This document shows positions 17,012 to 25,420 of a DNA stretch of 64,000 nt, piece after piece. A program made the translations under genes and the position numbers. The notes below the pieces were generated by a model. It searched no databases. It saw only the letters and a list, made by a program, of their open reading frames with translations, and was not told the DNA's origin. Position 1 is the first letter of the stretch, and each line of letters starts with the position of its first letter. The DNA is taken from contig JAFTXG010000022.1 in assembly GCA_017461725.1 (NCBI GenBank), positions 62,001-126,000 of the forward strand. The letters are read 5' to 3'. The DNA is from Lachnospiraceae bacterium (lineage in GTDB: Bacteria; Bacillota; Clostridia; Lachnospirales; Lachnospiraceae).

Positions 17012-19054
17012 ATGGAAAAAAACACAAACCGGAATGTGGAGCAGACGCAAGAACTGCAAAATAGAAAAGCGAAAAAGAGACAGCTGGGAAAGAAAGGTAA
17101 GATCATTTTGGCTGTATCCGGTCTGGTGGTCATCCTTTTGGCTGTTGTGGGCTTTGGTCTGTGGAAAAACAAGGAGAGTTTCGAATTTGCGGTCAAATTT
17201 GGCGCGGAGTATAAAAATGCCAGTGGCGTAAGCTTTACCGATCCGACCCACCAGTTAGCCACAAAGGAGCGGGTGGTGGGTACCGTATCCTACGCGGAAA
17301 ATGGAAACTATATATACGCTGACGGACTTCCCAGAACCTTCTCCGCTCTGGTCAAGCTGGAGGAGGGCGCGAGAGGAGGAGTCATCTATGGTAACAATAT
17401 CGGTGCTATGGGCTCCTATCTGGCGGATCTGGATTTTGTGAATTTCCAGATCACTGCCGACGGATACCCACAGCTGTTTTTACGTGACAGCAATTCTTAC
17501 ACGGGAACAGCCACCCTGCCCATCGATGTCCGCGGTAAGGACTGGGTGCTGATCACCGCGGTTTACGACGACGATCGGCAGCAGGTGGACTGGTATCTGA
17601 ACGGTGAGCTGGCGGCTGCCGGAGACAGCTATCGTTATGATTTCTATTACACCTCTAAAATTAACAGTGAGAAATGGAACACCCTTCCGGTAATCAATTC
17701 TTATGTCGGCGTGTATGATCTGTTGAATACACCGCCCTACCAGGCAATGAAGGTTGGCGGTGACTATACCTTCACGCTGGACCTGGGTACAAAAACCAGT
17801 ACATACAACGAAAATTATTTTACCGGGGAGATTGCCTACATCAGCTCGTGGACCACGGTCCGCACTGCGGAGGAGATCAGGTTCGAGGCTAAGGCACTGC
17901 AGGCCGATGCAACGGACGTTCCCACCGAACAGAACGGCCTGCTTACCAGCTGGAGTTTCTCCGGGGACGGAGATATTTTGAGCACCATCTATGAGGATCA
18001 GTCCGGCAGAGGATACGACGTGATTCCCTACTGTGAGCTGGTCAGCGATCTGGACGAACAGTATCTGTCCGAACAGAATATCAGTACAGAGATCGCGGAG
18101 GGCGATTACCGCATCGTGGTGATTCCCGACATTCAGAATATCAACCGTGATGTGTCCGGCTGCGATTCGGCTCTGCTGGATGAGTATGTCCAGTGGATCG
18201 TGGATCATAAAGAGGAATACAATATCGTCGGCTATCTGTGCATGGGTGACCTGACCCAAAACAGTGAGATTAACGGGGAAGGACTCATTTCTGATCAGGG
18301 CAAGATCAAGGCCGAATGGGAGCGGGCAGCCTCTGTATTCGAGAAACTGGATGAAGCCGGTATCCCGGGACTTCCTATGCGCGGAAATCACGATAGAAGC
18401 GCCCTGTTCAATCAGTATTTCCCGGCAGACGAGTGGTCTGAGAAGGAATATTTCGGTGGTCTTTATGAGGAGGACTACTTTGACGTCTGCTACTGGTATA
18501 TGGATGCCGGTGAGCGGGAGTATCTGGTGTTCAGCCTTGGATGGTCTGTGGGCAGCTTTGCAGCCCAGAATTACGAGGGCCTTGGAAATACATCAAATAT
18601 GAGCGAGATGGGTGTAAACGAGATGAAGTCCGTTCTCTACAATGAGGATGTGATCCGTTGGGTAAACGAGGTGATCGATGCGCACCCGGAGCATCATGTG
18701 ATCATTACCAGTCACAATGGCCTCAACTGGGAGGGAAATCTGTCCACTGACAGCGGAAGTGACGTGTTCTGGGAGCAGGTGCTCAGCGAGCACGACAATG
18801 TGGTCATGGCCTTCAGCGGACATCACCACAATGCGGACATCGCCTACAACTATTATGAGCGGGGCGACGGAGAGATGTTCCCCTATATGCTGATGGATGG
18901 TCAGGCAACGGATCAGTACGAGGGAGCCAAGGGCTTTATGGGCATCATCACCTTAAATAATGACAGTAATGATGCCTTTGTCAACTGGTATTCCGTGCGG
19001 GATGAGTCCCTGTACCGGGAGAAAAATCAGTTTGAGATCGTGGTGCCGCACTGA
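17012..19054 (+). CDS. Membrane-anchored LamG-like / calcineurin-type phosphoesterase
   Basis: The ATG at 17012 is preferred because AAGGAG lies nine bases upstream; an in-frame ATG at 16988 would add eight residues. The 680-residue product has a basic N-terminus and one transmembrane helix (about residues 28-50), so the bulk lies outside the cell. Residues about 65-310 look like a concanavalin/LamG fold (VDWYLNGELAAAGD, GEIAYISSWTTVRTAEEI). The C-terminal domain (about 350-670) is a metallophosphoesterase with metal-site blocks VIPDIQNIN, MGDLTQN, RGNHDRS, ITSHNGL and SGHHHNAD. The usual first-block DxH is replaced by DIQ, as in several extracellular members. A role in trimming surface glycans or nucleotides is possible. 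It follows the GH2 gene closely and may share its transcript. Confidence 0.82.
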   Translation: MEKNTNRNVEQTQELQNRKAKKRQLGKKGKIILAVSGLVVILLAVVGFGLWKNKESFEFAVKFGAEYKNASGVSFTDPTHQLATKERVVGTVSYAENGNYIYADGLPRTFSALVKLEEGARGGVIYGNNIGAMGSYLADLDFVNFQITADGYPQLFLRDSNSYTGTATLPIDVRGKDWVLITAVYDDDRQQVDWYLNGELAAAGDSYRYDFYYTSKINSEKWNTLPVINSYVGVYDLLNTPPYQAMKVGGDYTFTLDLGTKTSTYNENYFTGEIAYISSWTTVRTAEEIRFEAKALQADATDVPTEQNGLLTSWSFSGDGDILSTIYEDQSGRGYDVIPYCELVSDLDEQYLSEQNISTEIAEGDYRIVVIPDIQNINRDVSGCDSALLDEYVQWIVDHKEEYNIVGYLCMGDLTQNSEINGEGLISDQGKIKAEWERAASVFEKLDEAGIPGLPMRGNHDRSALFNQYFPADEWSEKEYFGGLYEEDYFDVCYWYMDAGEREYLVFSLGWSVGSFAAQNYEGLGNTSNMSEMGVNEMKSVLYNEDVIRWVNEVIDAHPEHHVIITSHNGLNWEGNLSTDSGSDVFWEQVLSEHDNVVMAFSGHHHNADIAYNYYERGDGEMFPYMLMDGQATDQYEGAKGFMGIITLNNDSNDAFVNWYSVRDESLYREKNQFEIVVPH

Positions 19055-19105
19055 GACCTTTCCCTCTGCTTGTTATTTGTGTATACCGCGGAAGAAATTA
19101 TTGCC

Positions 19106-19306
19106 ATGGAAGATAATGTGCGTAAAAACTGGCGGGAGGGAAGAATCGCACGCGCCAAACAGATTATTGAGCATTGGGATGATATTCTTAGAATTGCAGA
19201 GGAAGCTCTCAGTGCAGCTGAAATAGAAGATATACCTGTCCGCGCGACATTCGTGATAAGGATTTTGGCGCTCGTTGATTGCAAAACATCTTTTCTTTGG
19301 AATTGA
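19106..19306 (+). pseudogene. Possible small ORF or gene remnant, 66 residues
   Basis: The frame from ATG 19106 (GGAAG about 12 bases upstream) encodes a charged, helical product with KQIIEHWDDILRIAEEALSA. Its end overlaps the -35 box of the next gene's promoter. Composition is protein-like, but I do not recognise a family. It could be the tail of a decayed gene. Low confidence. Confidence 0.25.
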
Positions 19307-19331
19307 CTGGAAATATACTGAGAGGTATGAT
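19303..19331 (+). promoter_or_regulatory. Promoter of the KDPG aldolase gene
   Basis: TTGACT at 19303-19308 and TATGAT at 19326-19331 are 17 bases apart, about 48 bases before the start codon: a strong sigma-A promoter. Confidence 0.75.
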
Positions 19332-19379
19332 ATAGTAAAACCAAAGACAGCAATACTGTCACAAATAGAGGAGAACAAC

Positions 19380-20030
19380 ATGGGAAACGCATATGAAACA
19401 ATCTTAGAGCACAAAATTGTTGCAATTCTTCGCGGTTTTTCCGCCGAGGACGTTGTGGAGATGGCCAAGGCTTATGTGGCCAACGGTATCCACTGCATCG
19501 AGGTCACCTTTGATCAGGCCAGCGCAGAGAAGCGTCTGGAGACCGCAAAGACCATCAGAGCCATCAAGGAGGCACTGGGCGATCAGGTCTGCGTGGGCGC
19601 AGGTACCGTTATGACCGTGGAGCAGGTACAGATGGCTGCTGAGGCGGGTGCAGAGTACATGATCTCCCCCAACGTGGATGAGGAGGTTATCAAGGAGACC
19701 AAGCGTCTGGGCAAGCTGTCCATTCCCGGTGCGATGACTCCCACCGAGGTTGCCGCTGCCTACAAGATGGGCGCAGATATCATCAAGCTGTTCCCTGCAA
19801 ACGAGCTGGGGCTGAGCTATATCAAGGCGATCAAGGCTCCTTTAAAGCATATTCCACTGATGGCGACCGGCGGTGTACGTCCTTCCAATGCGGCTGATTA
19901 TATCAAGGCAGGAAGTGCAACCATCGGTGTGGGTGGAAATCTGGTCAATAAAGAGTGGGTTGCAGCAGGCGAGTTTGACAAGATCGGCAATGCGGCGAAG
20001 GAGTTCGTGGAGGCGATCAAAGACTGCTGA
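19380..20030 (+). CDS. eda: 2-keto-3-deoxy-6-phosphogluconate aldolase / 4-hydroxy-2-oxoglutarate aldolase
   Basis: This enzyme cleaves 2-keto-3-deoxy-6-phosphogluconate to pyruvate and glyceraldehyde 3-phosphate, the final step of the Entner-Doudoroff and hexuronate routes. The 216-residue protein has the family blocks VAILRGF, CIEVTFD, VGAGTVMT, ISPNVDEEV and GAMTPTEV. The Schiff-base lysine is in ADIIKLFPA, followed by the phosphate-binding MATGGVRPSN. The start at 19380 is set by AGAGGAG and the conserved N-terminus; the frame is open further upstream but crosses the promoter. It is a single gene with its own promoter; the kinase and dehydratase of the pathway are not nearby. Confidence 0.95.
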   Translation: MGNAYETILEHKIVAILRGFSAEDVVEMAKAYVANGIHCIEVTFDQASAEKRLETAKTIRAIKEALGDQVCVGAGTVMTVEQVQMAAEAGAEYMISPNVDEEVIKETKRLGKLSIPGAMTPTEVAAAYKMGADIIKLFPANELGLSYIKAIKAPLKHIPLMATGGVRPSNAADYIKAGSATIGVGGNLVNKEWVAAGEFDKIGNAAKEFVEAIKDC

Positions 20031-20182
20031 GCATAAAACATCGGTGCCCAGTGGTGAGACGGAGATACCTCGAAGATTGATGTCATGGGAAAAGAGGCCT
20101 TTGCACATCAACGGTATGAAAAAGATTAGGAATGTGGCGGTCATTTCGGATCGGATGTTAACCGGTCTGCAGTGGCCGCCTC
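20031..20182. other. Intergenic stretch, nothing recognised
   Basis: About 150 bases between the eda stop and the next promoter. No hairpin with T run and no credible ORF was found, so the site of eda termination is not clear. Confidence 0.3.
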
Positions 20183-20211
20183 TTGACTTCTACAAATATA
20201 TGTGTTATCCT
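20183..20211 (+). promoter_or_regulatory. Promoter upstream of the PD-(D/E)XK gene
   Basis: TTGACT at 20183-20188 and TATCCT at 20206-20211 are 17 bases apart. This would give a leader of about 270 bases before the next start codon (20490). The leader has no long ORF, and I could not match it to a known riboswitch. Confidence 0.5.
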
Positions 20212-20489
20212 ATATTTACTTCAAAACGGCGGTCTGCCGTATATACATTCACGCCCATCAAGGGTTCTCATTTCGGCACCTCACGATTCGAGGCGATATC
20301 CGATATGAATATTAAAAATGAAGAGCAAAGAGCCGGTTATGTGACCTACGCCGGAAGGTAATTTATGCGCCTGAACCATACCTGAAATGCGCTGTTTAAG
20401 CAGGAGGGTGTGTTTGCATATCCATTATTTAGGGATTGGGTTACAGGCTGCAGATTTTGATGGTCGCAAGTACATACAGGAGGTAAATT

Positions 20490-21614
20490 ATGCAAAAAAC
20501 TAAGTTGCAGGAGTATTTTCCCATGCTGAAAAGCAGAGAGGAGATACGGAAAAACATCGACGAAAGAGAAAATCTCACCAGGGTGTTTTATTCCTGGGAG
20601 AAGAAACGGCAGGAGGAGTTTTTGGATTTTTGTTCCGGAGCTAAAGGAGTGAAGATGCTCTATGATGCCTTTGCGAAGGCGATTCTGGATCCGGAGAAGT
20701 ATCCGGAGCGGCTCAATGAGATATTGTCACTTTTGCTGGGAACCGAAGTTAAGATCATTAAGATTCTTCCAAATGAAGGAATGCGGATCGCGGCGGAAAA
20801 TTCGTTGCTGGTCATGGATATCGTGGTGAAACTGAAAGATGGCAGTATCGCCAATGTGGAGATCCAGAAGATCGGCTACGCATTTCCGGGACAGCGGTGC
20901 GCCTGCTATTCGGCAGATCTTCTGCTTCGCCAGTATAAGACGGTCAAAGCAGCACTGGATGAGGAGGAACGTTTTTCCTACCGGTATATAAAAAATGTAT
21001 ATACCATTGTCTTTCTGGAAAAGAGCGGAAAGTTATTTGCAGCACATCCGGAGCAGTACCTGCATTATTTTGAGCAGGGCAGCGATACGGGATTAAAACT
21101 GGATCTTTTACAAAAATATATCTTTGTACCTATTGACATTTACTTAAAGAAAAAGGAAAATAGAGACATCAGTAACCGTCTGAACGCATGGCTGCTTTTT
21201 CTGGGGAGCGACGATCCGGCAGATATCATCCGATTGATTGAGAAGCATCCGGACTTTAAGGCCATGTATCAGCAGATTTATACGCTCTGCGAGAATTTGG
21301 AGGATATGATGGGTCTATTTTCGGAAGAATTGGCGATCTTGGATCGCAACACAGTAAGGTACATGATGGATGAGATGCAGGATGAGATCGATAAGCAGAA
21401 GGCTGAACTGGCGGAGGTAAACAGCGAGCTGGAGCAGAAGAGCAACGAGCTGGAGCAGAAGAGCAACGAGCTGGAGCAGAAGAGCAATGAGTTGGAACAG
21501 AAGAGCAACGAGCTGGAGCAGAAGAGCAATGAGTTGGAGCAGAAGAATAACGAGCTTCGGGCCGCATTGCTTCGGATTGCGCAGCTGGAGGCAGAGCGCT
21601 CATCGGTGAGGTGA
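20490..21614 (+). CDS. Rpn/PD-(D/E)XK nuclease family (transposase-type) protein with coiled-coil repeats
   Basis: The 374-residue protein matches the PD-(D/E)XK nuclease family transposase / Rpn group that is expanded in Lachnospiraceae. The N-terminal half holds the nuclease core: LLVMDIVVKLKDGSIANVE then IQK (about residues 109-130) gives the Asp and Glu-x-Gln/Lys active-site pattern, followed by RCACYSADLLLRQY. Rpn proteins of E. coli are DNA endonucleases affecting recombination; function here is inferred. The C-terminus (about 313-355) is six copies of the heptad ELEQKSN, a predicted coiled coil, followed by LRAALLRIAQLEAERSS. A good GGAGG site precedes the ATG. It has its own promoter and terminator. 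Repeat number is likely to vary among strains. Confidence 0.8.
   Translation: MQKTKLQEYFPMLKSREEIRKNIDERENLTRVFYSWEKKRQEEFLDFCSGAKGVKMLYDAFAKAILDPEKYPERLNEILSLLLGTEVKIIKILPNEGMRIAAENSLLVMDIVVKLKDGSIANVEIQKIGYAFPGQRCACYSADLLLRQYKTVKAALDEEERFSYRYIKNVYTIVFLEKSGKLFAAHPEQYLHYFEQGSDTGLKLDLLQKYIFVPIDIYLKKKENRDISNRLNAWLLFLGSDDPADIIRLIEKHPDFKAMYQQIYTLCENLEDMMGLFSEELAILDRNTVRYMMDEMQDEIDKQKAELAEVNSELEQKSNELEQKSNELEQKSNELEQKSNELEQKSNELEQKNNELRAALLRIAQLEAERSSVR
21426..21551 (+). repeat. Six in-frame 21-bp tandem repeats
   Basis: The unit GAGCTGGAGCAGAAGAGCAA plus one base is repeated six times with only a few synonymous or single changes (for example TTGGAACAG), encoding the heptad ELEQKSN. The unit is a multiple of three, so copy-number changes keep the frame and lengthen or shorten the coiled coil. 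Confidence 0.95.
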
Positions 21615-21670
21615 TGATTTTGTTGACCTATGCTGTTTAGGAATGACCAGGGCTCTTGTCTTGACAGGAA

Positions 21671-21713
21671 AAGCGGTGGTTGAGTAGATTCAACCATCGC
21701 TTGCTTGTTTTTT
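21671..21713 (+). terminator. Intrinsic terminator after the repeat-bearing gene
   Basis: AAGCGGTGGTTGA pairs with TTCAACCATCGCTT around a short loop, followed within a few bases by a run of six T. Confidence 0.8.
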
Positions 21714-21829
21714 CTGTGAAGTTCTGGTATTTTGTTTATAATGCGGCTTAATGAGTTAGGGGGGAGGCTGGGGTGTTGGATCACGTTCAGCCGAGGGGAT
21801 TATAAACGAGGAGACGACAGGGGAGGAGT

Positions 21830-22480
21830 ATGTTTGACATAGCTAAAGTTGCGAAGCACATCAGAGAACTTCGTATTTCAAAAAATATGACCCAAATGAA
21901 TCTGGCCGATGAGCTGGGTGTCAGCTATCAGGCCGTGTCCAACTGGGAGCGGGGAAATTCCATGCCGGATATCTCTAAGCTTGAGGATTTGTCGCGGATA
22001 TTCTCCTGCACCATCGATGAGCTGTTGGGCGCATCCAGGGAGACGGAGGCTGTGAAAAAGGTGGTTCTCCAGGAGACACACAAGCTGAAGCTGAAGGATG
22101 TGGCGTTGGTGTCACCGGTGTTGAATCCGGAGCAGTCAGAGCAGCTGGCGGAGGCCATTGGGATTGGCGAGCAGGGAGAAGGACTTCAGGAACTGGTCGA
22201 GCTGGCTCCTTTTCTGTCGGAGAAGGCCATTGACCGGATGCTGAAGCAGTGTCCGGCCAAGAGTAGCCTGGGAAAGAACAGTGCAGTGGCCGGTCTGGCA
22301 CCCTTTCTCGGTGAGAAATCCATGAATGAATTGGCGGAATCTGTGATTGAGGCGGAAAACTGGAAGGTGTTGACCGCCATTGCGCCCTTTGTGTCCAACT
22401 GGACGCTGCGAAAGGCGGCGGCAGTCATGGTGGAAAAGGGCAGGCTGAAGGAGTTGGAGAGCATTGCCCCTTATATGTAA
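21830..22480 (+). CDS. XRE-family helix-turn-helix regulator
   Basis: Residues 8-65 form a Cro/cI-type helix-turn-helix: IRELRISKNMTQMNLADELG then SYQAVSNWERGNSMPDI and LSRIFSCTIDELL. The remaining 150 residues are helical repeats with a recurring phrase, LAPFLSEKAIDRML, LAPFLGEKSMNELAE and IAPFVSNWTLRKAA. These look like HEAT-like or armadillo-like scaffolds and probably bind a partner protein. GGGGAGGAG precedes the ATG, and a TATAAT at 21737-21742 may be its -10 box. No neighbouring target is obvious. Confidence 0.85.
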   Translation: MFDIAKVAKHIRELRISKNMTQMNLADELGVSYQAVSNWERGNSMPDISKLEDLSRIFSCTIDELLGASRETEAVKKVVLQETHKLKLKDVALVSPVLNPEQSEQLAEAIGIGEQGEGLQELVELAPFLSEKAIDRMLKQCPAKSSLGKNSAVAGLAPFLGEKSMNELAESVIEAENWKVLTAIAPFVSNWTLRKAAAVMVEKGRLKELESIAPYM

Positions 22481-22550
22481 GTATTGCCGGGAGGCATGGT
22501 GCTGAGTGGAAAGACGGCCGCTAAGTATTGTTTTTCGCGGAAGAAAACAG

Positions 22551-22580
22551 TTGTGTGTATAAACGGCGATATGCTATACT
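22551..22580 (+). promoter_or_regulatory. Probable promoter upstream of holA
   Basis: TTGTGT at 22551-22556 and TATACT at 22575-22580 are 18 bases apart, about 130 bases before holA. A second isolated TATAAT at 22680-22685 has no clear -35 partner. Confidence 0.45.
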
Positions 22581-22708
22581 TGAGACAGTGACGAAATCGG
22601 ATGAGACGGAGCGGGAGCGTGTTTTTCGGGTTTATTTCCGCCAACTCCCCCTTCCATATAAATGTGACAGCCCGTCTAATATAATTAAAATTAAGGTGAT
22701 TACAGACC

Positions 22709-23689
22709 ATGCAGAGACTAAATCAGGATATCAAACAGCATACCTTCCAGCGAGTGTACTGCCTCTTTGGCGAGGAGGAGTACTTAAAGCGAAACTATAA
22801 AAACCGACTCATTGAGGCCATCGCCGGCGATGACACCATGAATGTCAACCGTTTCTCGGAGAAGGAGGCGGAGATTCCCGCGATTATCGAGGCGGCGGAG
22901 ACCATGCCCTTCTTTGCCGAATATCGTCTGGTAGTCGTTGAGAACAGCGGTCTGTTCAAGCGTGAGGCAGACCGGCTGGTGGAGTATCTGGACAGTGTGC
23001 CGGAGACCACGGTCATGATTTTTGTGGAGAGCCAGATGGACAAGCGAAGCCGTCTGTACAAAAAAGTCAATTCAGTGGGCTGTGCGGTGGAGATGACTAA
23101 GCAGACCGAGAAGGAACTGCAGACATGGATCCTTCGCATTCTGAAACAGGAGGGAAAGCAGATCTCCGGGCGCGCCATGGAGCTGTTTCTGGAGATGGCC
23201 GGCGACGGCATGGAAAATATCCGGATGGAGCTGGAAAAGCTGATCAGTTATGTGGGAGATCGGGATGGTATCCTGCCCGAGGATGTGCAGGCTATCTGTA
23301 CGCCCCAGATCAGCGGACAGATTTTCGATATGATCGGAGCGGTGGCGGCCAGACGGCAGCAGGAGGCGCTGAGACTCTATTATGATCTGCTGACTATGAA
23401 GGAGCCGCCCATGCGTATCCTGTTTTTGATCGCCCGCCAGTTCAATCAGCTCTTGCAGGTGAAGGAAGCGGCGGCGAAGACCAGGGATAAGGCGGCCATT
23501 GCCAAGGCCTGCGGACTGAATCCTTATGTGGCGGGGAAGATGCTGAGCCAGGCATCTAATTTCAGCCGGGAGATATTATTGTCCTACCTGCAGCTGTGTG
23601 TGCAGACCGAGGAGGATGTGAAGACCGGACGTCTGACAGACCGTCTGGCGGTGGAGCTGCTGATTGTGCAGTTCAGCCAGAGAAAGTGA
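22709..23689 (+). CDS. holA: DNA polymerase III subunit delta
   Basis: The delta subunit opens the sliding clamp within the clamp-loader complex. The 326-residue length is normal. The N-terminus YCLFGEEEYLKRNYKNRLIE is the delta signature. Other family blocks are FFAEYRLVVVENSGLF, FVESQMDKRSRLYK, and QISGQIFDMIGAVAARRQQEA in the lid-to-collar transition, ending with DRLAVELLIVQFS. The start codon is preceded by AAGGTG. A bicistronic link with the downstream ABC exporter is likely, as the next gene starts 15 bases after the stop. Confidence 0.94.
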   Translation: MQRLNQDIKQHTFQRVYCLFGEEEYLKRNYKNRLIEAIAGDDTMNVNRFSEKEAEIPAIIEAAETMPFFAEYRLVVVENSGLFKREADRLVEYLDSVPETTVMIFVESQMDKRSRLYKKVNSVGCAVEMTKQTEKELQTWILRILKQEGKQISGRAMELFLEMAGDGMENIRMELEKLISYVGDRDGILPEDVQAICTPQISGQIFDMIGAVAARRQQEALRLYYDLLTMKEPPMRILFLIARQFNQLLQVKEAAAKTRDKAAIAKACGLNPYVAGKMLSQASNFSREILLSYLQLCVQTEEDVKTGRLTDRLAVELLIVQFSQRK

Positions 23690-23704
23690 TTTTTAGGGGG
23701 AAAC

Positions 23705-25420
23705 ATGAGAGAGGTAATAAAATTATTCCGCCCGTTTGTGAAAGGCATGCTGCTGATCGCACTGCTCAATGCGGTGTCGACGCTGTGCAGTCTGTTCATG
23801 CCCTACCTGATGAGCGGAATTGTCAATGACGGTATTGCAGGGAAAAATCTGGAGACCATCTATCGGCTGGGCGGGCTGATGCTTGTTCTGGCGGTGGTCG
23901 GTCTGGTGACCGCGCTGCTGAATACCTGGGTCAATTCCAAGGTGGCCAGCGATTTCACTTATGCTCTGCAAAATGAAATGTTACAGAAGATCAACAGTCT
24001 GACCTTCGAGGAGTATTCCTCCATCGGAACCTCCAGTCTGCTGACCCGCACCACCGACGATGTGATGACCCTGCAGGAGGTGGCGGCCAGTCTTGCCTAT
24101 GCGGTGGTGTCTATCCCGATCATGGTCATCGGCGGTATCGTAATGACCTTTTCCCAGGATTGGACCATCGCGTTGTTAATGTTTATTGTAGTGCCAGTTG
24201 CGCTGATTTTTGTGAGCTGGCTGGCGAAGAAGATGGATAAGCTGTGGGATATTGCGGATAAGCGGATGGACGACCAGAATCGGATGATGAGAGAGCGTCT
24301 GTCAGGACTGCGTGTGATCCGCGCTTTTGACCGCGAGGCGTTCGAGCACGGGCGGGTGGCCGGTGCCACCACGGAGATGACCGGAAGCCTGATCAAGTCC
24401 AATGTACTGTCAGGATTTATTGACCCGGTATGTATGTTCTTATTAAATATAGTGACGGTGATGATCCTCTATGTGGGATCGCGGCGGATTGCGGCGGGTG
24501 CACTGCTCACCGCGGGAGATCTGGTTGCGGCAGTGCAGTATATTGCCCTGATCACCAACGGTCTTCTGGCTCTGTCCTGGACGATTGCGTGGATCCCTCA
24601 TGTGCGCGTCAGTATGCGACGGATCAACGAGGTCCTCAGGATGGAGGGTGTCCGGCAGGACGGTTGGGGTGAAAAGCTTGGCGGTTCGGTGAGCCTGTCC
24701 CATGTGAGCTTTACTTACCCCGACTCCGAGGTGGAGTCTCTCCACGATGTGTCCATGGATATCCGGGAGGGTGAGCAGGTGGCGATCATCGGAGGCACCG
24801 GCAGCGGCAAGAGCACGGTGACCAAGCTGTTGATGGCGTTTTACCGTCCGGACAACGGAAAGGTGACGCTGGATGGGCGCGATTATCGGGAGGTCAGCCG
24901 TGAGACGGTGCGCGATAACCTGTCGGTTGCCCTGCAGAAGAACATGATCTTCGAGGGAACCGCAGGGGAAAATATCCGCATGGGCAGACCCTCAGCCACC
25001 GACGAGGAAGTGATGGAGGCGGCGGATATCGCCCACATCGGTGGATTTATCCGCGAACAGAAGGAGGGGCTTGATTACCGTCTGGCCCAGTTGGGCACCA
25101 ATATCAGCGGCGGCCAGAAGCAGCGGTTCGGCATTGCCAGGACCATTATTAAGCCTGCTTCCATTTACATATTTGACGATAGCTTTTCGGCGCTGGACTA
25201 TCTGACCGAGAGCAGACTGCGCCGTGCCCTCAATCAGTATCTGGCCGGAAAGACCCAGATCATCATCACCCAGAGAGCGGCAACAGCCATGCGCTGTGAC
25301 CGGATTTACGTGATGGAGCAGGGCGAGGTGGTCGGCTCCGGCACCCACGAGGAATTAATGCGGAACTGTCAGGTTTATCAGGAGATCTATCACTCTCAGT
25401 TGGGAGGTGATGAGGCGTGA
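23705..25420 (+). CDS. ABC exporter half-transporter (degenerate catalytic site subunit)
   Basis: The 571-residue protein joins a six-helix exporter membrane domain (about 1-310) to an ATPase domain (about 330-565). The Walker A is GGTGSGKS, the signature is ISGGQKQ and the Walker B is IYIFDDSFSALD. The catalytic Glu after Walker B is Asp, as in the non-canonical subunit of heterodimeric exporters such as TM287/288 and BmrC/BmrD. The stop codon overlaps the GTG start of the next ABC gene, so the two are made together. The likely role is export of drugs, lipids or peptides; the substrate cannot be read from sequence. Confidence 0.92.
   Translation: MREVIKLFRPFVKGMLLIALLNAVSTLCSLFMPYLMSGIVNDGIAGKNLETIYRLGGLMLVLAVVGLVTALLNTWVNSKVASDFTYALQNEMLQKINSLTFEEYSSIGTSSLLTRTTDDVMTLQEVAASLAYAVVSIPIMVIGGIVMTFSQDWTIALLMFIVVPVALIFVSWLAKKMDKLWDIADKRMDDQNRMMRERLSGLRVIRAFDREAFEHGRVAGATTEMTGSLIKSNVLSGFIDPVCMFLLNIVTVMILYVGSRRIAAGALLTAGDLVAAVQYIALITNGLLALSWTIAWIPHVRVSMRRINEVLRMEGVRQDGWGEKLGGSVSLSHVSFTYPDSEVESLHDVSMDIREGEQVAIIGGTGSGKSTVTKLLMAFYRPDNGKVTLDGRDYREVSRETVRDNLSVALQKNMIFEGTAGENIRMGRPSATDEEVMEAADIAHIGGFIREQKEGLDYRLAQLGTNISGGQKQRFGIARTIIKPASIYIFDDSFSALDYLTESRLRRALNQYLAGKTQIIITQRAATAMRCDRIYVMEQGEVVGSGTHEELMRNCQVYQEIYHSQLGGDEA

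Noticed and set aside
21426-21551. Tandem repeats considered as a CRISPR array.
   Set aside because: The units are directly adjacent with no spacers and lie in frame inside a coding region.
20490-21614. PD-(D/E)XK transposase-family gene considered as a mobile element.
   Set aside because: No terminal inverted repeats or target duplications were seen, and the gene has its own promoter and terminator. Rpn-type genes are often annotated as transposases without being insertion sequences.
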